Shown here: piece after piece, positions 1-6,807 of the stretch
Position numbering within the stretch: the stretch's first letter is position 1
Layout: the number at the start of each line of letters is the position of its first letter
Origin: Spirochaetaceae bacterium
Lineage (GTDB): Bacteria > Spirochaetota > Spirochaetia > Treponematales > Breznakiellaceae
Direction: 5' to 3'
Assembly: GCA_031255115.1 (NCBI GenBank)
Contig: JAIRTD010000055.1
Span: forward strand, 1-8,437
DNA: 8,437 nt
Position numbers and translations under genes: made by a program
The notes under the pieces: generated by a model
Databases searched by the model: none
What the model was told of the DNA's origin: nothing
The model's input: the letters and a program-made list of their open reading frames with translations, nothing else

Positions 1-1239
1 GATGAGTCCGGTGAATTTGTCTTTAGGGTTACCCAGGGCAGCGCTGTTCTTGACGATTCTGGCGGGACGGCAAAAACCTTTCTGGCTGGAGAAGGCTCCG
101 CCCCGACGCCTGTAGTAACGGCCGCTCCTCCGGGCCCCAGGCTTATTCTGCCCGCCGACGGGGAGGCGTTCCCCGATGATTTCCGGGAAATCAGCTTCCG
201 CTGGGTTATGGATGATGATGAACGCATTGCCCTCTATGTTCTTGAACTTGCGGATAATCCAGGCATGGAAAACGCCGCGATAAAGAGGCGGGTCAGCGGA
301 AAACGCATCGTTCTTCCCCCGCCGGACAAGGGGCTTTGGTACTGGCGGGTAACGCCGGTATATATGGAAAGTACCGCCTCCGCGCCCTCGCTAACGGCCG
401 CTTTTAGTATCGGGCAGACGAGTCCCGCTTTTGGCGCGGAACTTGCCGCTATTCAGTCTCAAGCAAGCGGTTCAGGCCAGGACCTGGCCGGGCAAAGCGC
501 CGCGGAGGCCGCGGCCCAACAATCGGCCGCCGCAGCGCAACAGGCCGCCCTTGACGCGCAAGCCGCCGCCGCCCAGGCCGCTCTTGCCGCGCAACAAGCC
601 GCCGCGGCCCGGCAAGCCGCCGCCGCCCAACAGGCCGCTCTTGATGCGCAGCAAGCCGCCGCCGCCCGGCAAGCCGCTCTTGATGCGCAAGCTGCCGCGG
701 CCCGGCAAACCGCCGCCGCACAGCAAGCCGCTCTTGCCGCGCAACAGGCCGCCGCTGCCCGGCAAGCCGCACTTGAGGCGCAAGCCGCCGCGGAAGCAGA
801 GGCCGCCGCCGCGGAAGCAGAGGCCGCCGCCGCGCGACAAGCCGCCGCTGCGAGGCCCCCGGAACTCCTTCCTCCGCCAAACGGACTGAGGCCCGAAAAC
901 GGCTATGTTCTGGGACCGGCCCATCTGTGGACAAACCGGAATATCCTTTTTAGCTGGAATCCTGTTCCCGGCGCCACGGCGTATATTTTTTCGCTGTTCC
1001 GGGAAACAGACGGCGTCAGGCAGCGTGTCGATACCGTAGAATTACAGACAACAGACTATAGCTTTAATAAACTCAGCCTGCTTGAACAGGGCGTTTTTGT
1101 CTGGACCGTACAGGCCCGGCGGAGAAGAAGCAATGGAACTCTTGAATCGGGGAATATGGCGGAAAGTCGTTTTACCATTGACCTTCCCCCTCTGGAACGT
1201 TATGAACTGCCGGAAGCTGGAGATTTATATGGCAACTAA
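1..1239 (+). CDS. FecR-like / fibronectin-type envelope protein, 5' truncated by window edge
   Basis: The frame is open from base 1 to a TAA at 1237-1239, giving 412 visible residues with the true start outside the window. Residues 7-31 (VTQGSAVLDD then LAGEG) look like the end of a FecR-type beta domain. Residues 47-140 form a beta-sandwich of fibronectin III type, with a P-x-L-I-L-P-A-D-G opening, a F-R-W core strand and a YWRVTP closing strand. Residues 166-285 are almost only Ala, Gln, Arg and Glu and should be helical, acting as a long rod or spacer. Residues 286-395 are a second sandwich domain (ILFSWNPVPGATAY, FVWTVQA). No catalytic motif is visible. The next gene starts 11 nt before this one stops, so the two are probably translationally coupled. 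The role is inferred to be structural or ligand-binding in the periplasm or at the cell surface. The FecR assignment is weak because most of that domain is missing; the two sandwich domains are more secure. Confidence 0.65.
   Translation, partial: DESGEFVFRVTQGSAVLDDSGGTAKTFLAGEGSAPTPVVTAAPPGPRLILPADGEAFPDDFREISFRWVMDDDERIALYVLELADNPGMENAAIKRRVSGKRIVLPPPDKGLWYWRVTPVYMESTASAPSLTAAFSIGQTSPAFGAELAAIQSQASGSGQDLAGQSAAEAAAQQSAAAAQQAALDAQAAAAQAALAAQQAAAARQAAAAQQAALDAQQAAAARQAALDAQAAAARQTAAAQQAALAAQQAAAARQAALEAQAAAEAEAAAAEAEAAAARQAAAARPPELLPPPNGLRPENGYVLGPAHLWTNRNILFSWNPVPGATAYIFSLFRETDGVRQRVDTVELQTTDYSFNKLSLLEQGVFVWTVQARRRRSNGTLESGNMAESRFTIDLPPLERYELPEAGDLYGN
496..855 (+). repeat. In-frame GCC-rich repeat encoding an Ala/Gln/Arg helical segment
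   Basis: About 120 codons made of 6-7-residue modules such as AAAARQ, AALDAQ, AALAAQQ and AAAEAE. Homology between copies is visible in the DNA. The 17-mer at 634-650 recurs at 673-689 (period 39 nt, 13 residues). About 44 nt from 577 recur from 727 with only two differences (period 150 nt, 50 residues). Every copy keeps the reading frame. The composition opens long spurious frames on both strands. The regular Ala faces with Gln/Arg/Glu suggest an extended helix or coiled coil, as in TolA-like linkers; that structure is inferred. Confidence 0.9.
790..831 (+). repeat. Perfect 21-bp tandem duplication
   Basis: Bases 790-810 and 811-831 are identical and adjacent. Each encodes AEAEAAA in frame, so copy-number change would add or remove exactly seven residues of the helical segment. 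Being perfect inside an otherwise diverged array, it is probably the most recent duplication. Confidence 0.92.
1219..1222 (+). promoter_or_regulatory. Ribosome binding site deciding the start of the barrel protein
   Basis: GGAG lies 6 nt before the ATG at 1229-1231. It sits inside the end of the upstream gene and supports this ATG, which is followed at once by a signal peptide, over the in-frame ATG at 1082. Confidence 0.7.
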
Positions 1240-2425
1240 CAGAATTTTTTTGGCGCTCTTTTGTTTGTTCTCAGTCTGTTTGTCCTTTGCCCAGACCACA
1301 AACAACCAGGACCTAAACGATCTGGTCGGCAGCGACCGGGGCGAAAATTCTTTTCGGGTCGTCGAGACTCCCCAGGGCTTGCAGATCATGCAGCGCCTTT
1401 CCTGGTTTAGGGACGAAAACGATTTTCGGTACGAAGTCATTATCGAAAAACAGGAAGAAGACGGGACCTATACCCAAATTCTCCGTCAGGACAGAACCGA
1501 AAATTTTATTGAACTGGGTCTTGCCATGGGCAGATACCGTTACCAGGTATCGGTATACAACCTGCTGGATCAGCTTGAATACTCGACCAACTGGGCTGTT
1601 TTTTCCATCGCCCGCGCCCGGTATCCGGCTTTGGACCGGATAAGTCCTGATCCTATTATCCTGAACGGCGAAGACGAGGCCTGGATTATTGAACTTAGGG
1701 GGGAGAATTTACTGCCCGAGTCGGAACTAAGCCTTCGTCCCCTTGCCGAAGGAGGGACGGCGATTCTTCCTGTGGAATATACAGCGTCCCCGGACGGAAG
1801 CAGGGCGCAAGCTGTTTTTAACGCCGCCGATCTTAGCGCCGGACGCTATGAGTTATACGTCAGAAATCCCGGCGGTTTTGATGCCGCTAAAAAATGTGCG
1901 GTCAGGAACAGCCCGCCTTTTGATTTGTTTGTTTCCGCCGCGTACGCCCCGGCGTTCCCTGCCTACGGTTATTTTAGCGATCTCTTTAGCGGCCTATACC
2001 CTATAGGCTTTTCTTTGCGGGCGGAATTTTTCCCCAAAAACAAAAGCCGGGGTTCTCTGGGCGCGGGAGTTACCGTGCAGGGAAATTATTTCCCCCAGAC
2101 AAAAACCGATATGGCGGCTAAAACCCGGCTTTTAAATTCCCAGGTGAACCTGTTATACCAATATACCCTTGTTCCGCAATTGGTTCTTGGCCTCCGTCTG
2201 GGAGCCGGTCAGGGCCTGGTGCTGGATCTTTCCTATAAACATAACGGTATCGAACAGGAGCCTGTTTCGACCTGGATGATTTCGCTGGACGGAGGGGCCT
2301 CCCTCAAATGGATATTCCACCCCCACTTTTTTGCCGAGCTGGGCATCTCTTACACGAATCTCTTTTCCGTTGACGGCCCCCAGGGTTTTCTGTTTCCCTT
2401 TGTTGGGGCCGGCTGGAAGTACTAA
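1229..2425 (+). CDS. Secreted beta-domain protein with C-terminal outer-membrane barrel-like region
   Basis: A 398-residue protein not assigned to a named family. Residues 1-21 are a signal peptide: Lys-poor Arg start, hydrophobic core FLALFCLF, and probable cleavage after SFA before QTTN. No good lipobox is seen. Residues 35-128 look like a beta-sandwich (RLSWFRDENDFRYEVIIEK, then a GRYRYQVSVYN strand). Residues 130-225 resemble an IPT/TIG or Ig-like domain (ISPDPIILNG, LRGENLLPES, GRYELYVRNPGG). Residues 230-398 contain alternating amphipathic strands rich in Gly, Tyr and Phe, ending in FVGAGWKY, the aromatic C-terminal pattern of outer-membrane barrels; about eight strands would fit. The start is set by the signal peptide and the GGAG. 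The gene overlaps the preceding FecR-like gene by 11 nt, suggesting a paired envelope function. The barrel is inferred from the strand pattern; alternatively the region could be a surface-attached beta domain. Confidence 0.75.
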   Translation: MATNRIFLALFCLFSVCLSFAQTTNNQDLNDLVGSDRGENSFRVVETPQGLQIMQRLSWFRDENDFRYEVIIEKQEEDGTYTQILRQDRTENFIELGLAMGRYRYQVSVYNLLDQLEYSTNWAVFSIARARYPALDRISPDPIILNGEDEAWIIELRGENLLPESELSLRPLAEGGTAILPVEYTASPDGSRAQAVFNAADLSAGRYELYVRNPGGFDAAKKCAVRNSPPFDLFVSAAYAPAFPAYGYFSDLFSGLYPIGFSLRAEFFPKNKSRGSLGAGVTVQGNYFPQTKTDMAAKTRLLNSQVNLLYQYTLVPQLVLGLRLGAGQGLVLDLSYKHNGIEQEPVSTWMISLDGGASLKWIFHPHFFAELGISYTNLFSVDGPQGFLFPFVGAGWKY

Positions 2426-2438
2426 GCGCGGCCCGCGC
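2426..2438. repeat. 13-bp perfect GC palindrome after the barrel gene
   Basis: GCGCGG-C-CCGCGC follows the TAA stop immediately. The 1-nt centre means a hairpin would lose its innermost pairs, and no T-run follows. It could contribute to 3'-end stability of the plus-strand transcript. Confidence 0.4.
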
Positions 2439-2446
2439 AAGGCCAT

Positions 2447-2494
2447 ACCAACCCGCAAAGGCTAACGCGGGGTCCGCCGTTGGTGCAAAAGCCT
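2447..2494. terminator. Possible weak convergent 3'-end hairpin
   Basis: In the 106-bp gap between the convergent barrel gene and recJ, AACGCGG (2464-2470) can pair with CCGCCGTT (2474-2481) with one bulged base. AGGCT (2459-2463) can pair outside it with AGCCT (2490-2494), leaving a one-sided loop. A competing pairing is ACCAAC (2447-2452) with GTTGGT (2479-2484). There is no U-tract on either side, so this is not a standard intrinsic terminator. The location is the only strong argument. Confidence 0.25.
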
Positions 2495-2531
2495 CCACGC
2501 AAAACCCGCCTTGCCGCCCGCGCAAGGGCCA

Positions 2532-4670
2532 TCAGGCCCCCTGGGCGCGCCTGAGGTCGGTAATGATGATCTGGGGAGTTTCGATGCCGTTAAACCAGTT
2601 GCGGGAGAACTTAAAAACCAGGTCAACCTTATCGTTAAGGTCAAACTCCTCTCTTACCTTGTCCGCCGCCTGCCAGTACATGGCGGGCCATTTGTGCTTG
2701 CCGGTGTCAAGGGTAAGTTTGGCGTGTTTTGCGCCGTTCTTGCCTACAAAGTCGATATTAACGATTTTAAGGCCCCGGGCCATAAACACAAGGGGAGGGT
2801 TGGCCTCGCCGCAGGGTTCAAACCGGTCCACCAGGGTAAAGATGTCCGGGGTGATATAGCCGTGGGGGAGTTCCGCGTCAATGTTGATGGTTTCTTCATC
2901 TTCGAGGGAACCGAGTTCTATGGTCTGGGCCGCGTTTTCGAGTCTTTCAAGAAAGGTATCCCAGTTCTTCACCGGCATGCTGAAACCCGCGGCAAAATCA
3001 TGGCCGCCCCAGTCAATAAAAAGATCGGCGCACTGTTCAAGGAGGCCCCGCACATTGTAGCCCCGCAGGGATCTGAATGATCCGGTAGCGATTTCTTCGT
3101 TAAACGAAACCACCAGGGCGGGAACCTTAAAACGGCTGATAAGGCTGTTTGCCATAATGCCGGTAACGCCGCGGAAGATAGTTTCTCCGGCGGCCAGCAC
3201 CATATTGCCGCCGTAGTGTTCGAGGCTTTTTTCCGCCAGGGGTTCGACTGCGGCCCAGGTCGTCTGGCCGACTTTTTTCCGTTCCTCGTTCATGCTGATA
3301 ACTTCGTCCGCGAGCTTGTCCCTTTCCCGGGGGTTTTCTTCCAGGAGCAGGGCCGCCGCTTTGGCCGCGTTTCCCATGCGGCCCGAGGCGTTGATTGCCG
3401 GGCAGAGGTTCCAGGAAATATCGCTCGCGCCGATACGCTTCCCCGAAAATTCAAGTTTATAAAGCAATTCCGAAAGTCCGGGGCGCGGTTTTTTCATCAG
3501 CGAATCAAGGCCGGTTTTTACGATGATGCGGTTTTCATTTCTAAGCGGCATGATGTCCGCAATGGTTCCCAGGGCCGCAAGCTGGAGTTCCCCGTAATCA
3601 TCGGCGTCAAAAGTTTTTTCCTTCTTGTGGACAAAAGAAGTAAAAAGGTTGATAAACAGGTCCAGTTCGGTAAGATTTTTTTCGGTATAACGGGCTATGC
3701 GGGAAAGTTCCTTGATTCTAAGGAGGCTTTTTCCCGCCGTAGGGGGAATCTCTTCCGCTATCTGCGGCGCGAGGTCAAGTATGTCGGGCATGTACGGTTC
3801 AGCGCCGCTTCCAAAAATTTTTTCCAGGGTTTTTTTCTGCAGCGGCGCGTCCCAGACAAAGATGCTCTGCCCTTCAAGAAAGGCCGGTATCCGCGTATTG
3901 CCTATGTCCACCATGCCGGGGACTATGGTTTCGACAAGCCGGTCTATGAGCGACAGGTTGCGGAGTTTGGCTATCTCCACGACATAGGCGTTATTTACCG
4001 GCCTCTGGTTAAAGAGGCATATATCGTGTCCGTAGAGACGGCTTTTCTGGGCAAAGCGCAGCGCCGAGGCAAGTTTGTAGGCCACCCCGCAGCCGGCAAG
4101 ATCGCGGAAAGGATAGCGGGAATCTTTGAGTTTGGGATTGACAATGGCCAGGGCTTCGGGCAGTTCGTCCTGGGGATTGTGGTGATCGGTGATAATCATG
4201 TCCACGCCCAGTTCGGCCGCCCTCCTGGCCTCCGTCAGGTTGGAAATGCCGCAGTCAACGGTGATGATGAGCGTTCCGCCGGCGGCGGCAAATTCCTCTA
4301 CGGCCTTGACCGAAAGGCCGTAGGTATCGTTCCCGGTGGGTAGCCGCCAACTGACCTTCATGCCCTGCTTTGCAAGGGCCGAACATATAAGGGCCGTACT
4401 GGTGATGCCGTCTACATCCCGGTCCCCAAAGACCAGAACTTTTTCGCCGCCGTCCTTTGCAACCAGTATGCGGTCTACCGCGTCCTCCATGCCCGGAAGT
4501 TCAAAAGGATTGTGGAGATGTCTTGGATCGTCTTCGAGAAAGTAACGCAGTTCTCCGCCTTCGAGGAGGCCCCTCCGGGCAAACACCGAGGCGGCAAGCA
4601 GATCGCAGCCGTATTTGGAAGCAAGTTCCCGGACCAGTTCCGCAGGTACATCTTTCTTTTCCCAGTTCAT
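2532..4670 (-). CDS. recJ: Single-stranded-DNA-specific exonuclease RecJ
   Basis: A 712-residue RecJ, a DHH-superfamily 5'-3' exonuclease that resects single-stranded DNA in RecFOR repair, mismatch repair and base excision repair, using two metal ions. Visible motifs are GDRDVDG (82-88, Asp 83, 85 and 87), VDCG (138-141, Asp139), DHH (162-164), ALGTIADIMPL (366-376, Asp372), INASGRMG (426-433), and the DHHA1 signature GGHDFAAGF (555-563). Residues 593-712 are a C-terminal OB-like DNA-binding domain. Between the DHH core (ending about 205) and ALGTIAD there is a roughly 135-residue insertion (216-350) that ordinary RecJ proteins lack. The usual PRINA-type segment reads PAINA here. The ATG overlaps the deoA stop as ATGA, with AGGGGA just upstream, so translation is probably coupled. 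It is the last gene of the operon. Family identification is very secure; only the insertion's nature is open. Confidence 0.97.
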   Translation of the reverse strand: MNWEKKDVPAELVRELASKYGCDLLAASVFARRGLLEGGELRYFLEDDPRHLHNPFELPGMEDAVDRILVAKDGGEKVLVFGDRDVDGITSTALICSALAKQGMKVSWRLPTGNDTYGLSVKAVEEFAAAGGTLIITVDCGISNLTEARRAAELGVDMIITDHHNPQDELPEALAIVNPKLKDSRYPFRDLAGCGVAYKLASALRFAQKSRLYGHDICLFNQRPVNNAYVVEIAKLRNLSLIDRLVETIVPGMVDIGNTRIPAFLEGQSIFVWDAPLQKKTLEKIFGSGAEPYMPDILDLAPQIAEEIPPTAGKSLLRIKELSRIARYTEKNLTELDLFINLFTSFVHKKEKTFDADDYGELQLAALGTIADIMPLRNENRIIVKTGLDSLMKKPRPGLSELLYKLEFSGKRIGASDISWNLCPAINASGRMGNAAKAAALLLEENPRERDKLADEVISMNEERKKVGQTTWAAVEPLAEKSLEHYGGNMVLAAGETIFRGVTGIMANSLISRFKVPALVVSFNEEIATGSFRSLRGYNVRGLLEQCADLFIDWGGHDFAAGFSMPVKNWDTFLERLENAAQTIELGSLEDEETINIDAELPHGYITPDIFTLVDRFEPCGEANPPLVFMARGLKIVNIDFVGKNGAKHAKLTLDTGKHKWPAMYWQAADKVREEFDLNDKVDLVFKFSRNWFNGIETPQIIITDLRRAQGA
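3621..4025 (-). other. RecJ-internal insertion resembling a degenerate DnaQ-type exonuclease domain
   Basis: This covers RecJ residues 216-350. The order of motifs follows a DEDD 3'-5' exonuclease: ICLFNQRP (217-224) sits where fD-x-E-TTG would be. VVEIAKL (230-236) matches the IIEIGAV strand, and a PG follows at 251-252. IFVWDAPLQ (270-278) sits where LVaHNApFD would be. ILDLAP (297-302) matches the DTLxLA helix, and LTELDLFINLF (333-343) matches the last DAxAtaxLF helix. The first Asp and Glu appear as Asn221 and Arg223, and the FD Asp as Gln278, so the fold may survive without catalysis. This is a pattern match by eye and needs a profile search. Confidence 0.45.
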
Positions 4671-6028
4671 ACAGTCCCCTGCGGAGACCGGGGTTTTCGC
4701 GATGATACTTTTGGGAGGGCCCCTGATTCTATGCTTTTAAGTATCAGGCGGCGGTTTTCTGGCGGCGCGGCGCCATAGGAGACTGCGTCCTCAAGCCCGT
4801 TCAGGGCCTGGGCCAGGCCCGCTTCATCTTTTGCCCAGACGGACATGATAAGATCCCCCGGCTTGACCGCGCCGCCGCTTTTTTTGTGGAACTGTATCCC
4901 GGCGGTGGGGCTTACCGTATCCTGGGTCTGGTTTCTTCCCACGCCAAGCTGTACGCCGGCGTTCCCGACCTTGAGCGCGTCAATGCGGCGTATAAAGCCC
5001 CCTTCCCTTGCCCGCACTTCACCTTTTATTTCCGAACGGTATACGCCGCGCATTTTAAGAAAGCTCTCCGGGTCCCCGCCCTGGCTTCGTATATTGTCAA
5101 GGAAAAGCCGCAGCGGCTTTCCGCTTTCAAGCGCTTCTTCGCATATCTCCCTGCCCCGGGCCGAATCCTTTGCCTTGCCGCCAAGCACCACCATACGGGC
5201 GGCAAGTTCAAGACTAAGTTCCGTCAGATCCTGGGGGCCCTTTCCTTCGAGACAGTCAATGCATTCTTCGACTTCAAGAAAATTTCCTACCATATTGCCC
5301 AGAGGTTCATCCATATCGGTGAGCAGGGCGGTGATTCTCTTTCCCATGGCAGCGCCGGTATCCACAAGGGACCGGGCCAGGGCCTCGCCGTCTTTGGCGT
5401 CCTTCATAAACGCGCCCGAACCGTATTTAACATCAAGCACCAGGGCGTCCGCGCCTTCGGCGACTTTTTTGGAAAGTATGCTGGCGGTGATAAGGGGTAT
5501 GGATTCTACCGTGCCGCTTACATCCCGCAGCGCGTAGAGGAGCCGGTCGGCGGGAACGATCTCCTTGGTCTGGCCGGTCATGGCAAAACCGTCCCGCGCA
5601 AGGATTTCCCGGAATTCCGCTTGACTGAGATTGGTTCTGTAGCCCGGTATGGCTTCGAGCTTGTCCAGGGTTCCCCCGGTATGGCCCAGGGCGCGGCCCG
5701 ACATCATCGGATCCTTGATGCCCAGACTCGCCACAATGGGAGCGAGTATGAGACTGGTCTTGTCGCCGACCCCGCCGGTTGAGTGCTTGTCAACAAAGGG
5801 CCCCTTTATGCCGGAAAGATCCATAACCTTCCCCGACTCAAGCATTACATCGGTAAGGGCGGCGGTTTCCTGACTGGTCATGCCCCTAAAAAAGACCGCC
5901 ATAGCCCAGGCGGATACCTGGTAATCGGGAATGGCCCCGGCAACATAACCGGAAATCAAAAACTGTATTTCTTCCCTGGTTAATTCCCCGCCGGAACGTT
6001 TTTTCATGATGACATCTACCGCTCTCAT
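4667..6028 (-). CDS. deoA: Thymidine phosphorylase / pyrimidine-nucleoside phosphorylase
   Basis: A 453-residue cytosolic enzyme of the thymidine/pyrimidine phosphorylase family, the usual 430-450-residue length. It cleaves pyrimidine (deoxy)nucleosides with phosphate to the base plus (deoxy)ribose 1-phosphate. Visible motifs are VDKHSTGGVGDK (79-90), with Lys81, His82 and Ser83 for phosphate and catalysis, and the family signature SGRALGHTGGTLDKLE (110-125). RDVSGTVESIPLITASILSKK (168-188 region) supplies Arg168, Ser183 and Lys187, equivalent to the nucleoside-binding Arg171, Ser186 and Lys190 of E. coli DeoA. A C-terminal pyrimidine-phosphorylase domain covers about 340-420, followed by a short basic tail. 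The ATG at 6026-6028 is chosen because GGAGG precedes it by 5 nt and MRAVDVIMKKR matches the family N-terminus. Sequence alone does not settle strict thymidine specificity versus broader pyrimidine use. It lies between recO and recJ and overlaps recJ by 4 nt. Confidence 0.95.
   Translation of the reverse strand: MRAVDVIMKKRSGGELTREEIQFLISGYVAGAIPDYQVSAWAMAVFFRGMTSQETAALTDVMLESGKVMDLSGIKGPFVDKHSTGGVGDKTSLILAPIVASLGIKDPMMSGRALGHTGGTLDKLEAIPGYRTNLSQAEFREILARDGFAMTGQTKEIVPADRLLYALRDVSGTVESIPLITASILSKKVAEGADALVLDVKYGSGAFMKDAKDGEALARSLVDTGAAMGKRITALLTDMDEPLGNMVGNFLEVEECIDCLEGKGPQDLTELSLELAARMVVLGGKAKDSARGREICEEALESGKPLRLFLDNIRSQGGDPESFLKMRGVYRSEIKGEVRAREGGFIRRIDALKVGNAGVQLGVGRNQTQDTVSPTAGIQFHKKSGGAVKPGDLIMSVWAKDEAGLAQALNGLEDAVSYGAAPPENRRLILKSIESGALPKVSSRKPRSPQGTV
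4675..4680 (-). promoter_or_regulatory. recJ ribosome binding site within the end of deoA
   Basis: AGGGGA on the minus strand, 4 nt before the recJ ATG and inside the last deoA codons, supports the 4668-4670 start and coupled translation. Confidence 0.6.
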
Positions 6029-6033
6029 CGCAT

Positions 6034-6038
6034 CCTCC
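6034..6038 (-). promoter_or_regulatory. Strong deoA ribosome binding site
   Basis: GGAGG on the minus strand, 5 nt from the ATG at 6026-6028. The GTG at 6041-6043 and ATG at 6038-6040 lie on or before this site, so they are unlikely starts. Confidence 0.75.
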
Positions 6039-6055
6039 ATCACAAGCCCGGGCTT

Positions 6056-6802
6056 TTATATTTCTCCCATGCGGACTTTTTTTCCCAAAAGGCCGCCGGC
6101 TATGGCCGAACCGAGCATACGGGCCTGGGCCGCCGGAACCGCGTCCAGGGTGTAGCGCCTGAGCTCTCCGGGAGCAACACGGTCAGCAATGCCCAGCCAG
6201 CGCCTGAGACCGGGGCTGAGTTCCAGATAATCATCCGCCTCCGGATTATGGGCGCAGGCGGAGCAGAGGAAATTTCCCTCATACCGCGAATACCATAGTA
6301 CCCCATCAGGAGGGTATTCACAAGCGCAGGAAGAACAATACTCAAGGCTGGGTCTCTGGCCGAGAAAATCAATCCATTTCCATATAAATTGAATAAGCAA
6401 AAAAACCGCGCCGTTCCTGTCGGCCTCAGCCAGCGCCCCAAGGCTTTCCTCGGCAAGGGCAAGGGCCTCGTCCCAGCCGCCGCCCCCGCCCGAACTGGCC
6501 AGTATGGTTTCGGCAATGGTCCCGGCCGCCGCGCTTCGTTCATAAAGCTCCCTAAGCCCGGGCTTCCAGGATTCAACATCAAAATCGCTTACCTTGCGGC
6601 TGTCCCGGACCGGATCATGGTATAGAAGAAGCCGCCCCCGGTGCCAGGGAGCCACCTGGGAACGGAGCTTTGACTTTGGCCCGCCGTACAAAGTCGCCCG
6701 CAGTATGCCCTCTTCGGCGGTAAGAAAAAAAGCCTCCCGGTTGGATTCTCCCTGGGGCCGCACCCTGAGAACCAGGGCCGTATAGTTCTGATTTCTTGAC
6801 AT
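6056..6802 (-). CDS. recO: DNA repair mediator protein RecO
   Basis: A 248-residue RecO, close to the usual 230-260. RecO binds single- and double-stranded DNA and RecR and helps RecA displace SSB; it also anneals complementary strands. Residues 1-80 form the N-terminal OB fold (TALVLRVRPQGESNREAFFLT, then GGPKSKLRSQVAPW, the typical GarK-like turn and a strand). Residues 85-248 are the helical domain with a four-cysteine zinc site: Cys156-x2-Cys159 and Cys180-x2-Cys183, with an extra Cys161. A run of five glycines (105-109) marks a loop. The gene starts 5 nt after argA stops with no clear Shine-Dalgarno sequence, so it probably depends on reinitiation after argA. It is followed 27 nt later by deoA. 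With recJ in the same unit it supplies two steps of the RecFOR pathway. Confidence 0.93.
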   Translation of the reverse strand: MSRNQNYTALVLRVRPQGESNREAFFLTAEEGILRATLYGGPKSKLRSQVAPWHRGRLLLYHDPVRDSRKVSDFDVESWKPGLRELYERSAAAGTIAETILASSGGGGGWDEALALAEESLGALAEADRNGAVFLLIQFIWKWIDFLGQRPSLEYCSSCACEYPPDGVLWYSRYEGNFLCSACAHNPEADDYLELSPGLRRWLGIADRVAPGELRRYTLDAVPAAQARMLGSAIAGGLLGKKVRMGEI

Positions 6803-6807
6803 GCCGG

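Noticed and set aside
431..934. Several open frames on both strands over the Ala-rich repeat
   Set aside because: The GCC-rich repeat has no stops in most frames; the products are low-complexity Pro/Arg/Gly chains. Only the frame continuing into two beta domains is credible.
1082..1228. Upstream ATG of the barrel gene
   Set aside because: It would place about 49 residues before an obvious signal peptide and overlap the preceding gene by over 150 nt. GGAG supports 1229.
2426..2531. Standard intrinsic terminator between the convergent genes
   Set aside because: Hairpins exist but none is followed by a U-tract on either strand, so only a weak candidate is listed.
3216..4343. Long plus-strand open frame opposite recJ
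   Set aside because: It lies wholly antisense to a clear RecJ, has no ribosome binding site or family resemblance, and is explained by GC-rich codon bias in the real gene.
4886..5782. Plus-strand open frame of about 300 codons opposite deoA
   Set aside because: It is antisense to a strongly conserved phosphorylase; there is no start signal and no recognisable domain.
6029..6043. GTG or ATG start of deoA at 6041-6043 or 6038-6040
   Set aside because: The GGAGG used for the 6028 start overlaps or follows these codons, and the family N-terminus begins at MRAVD.
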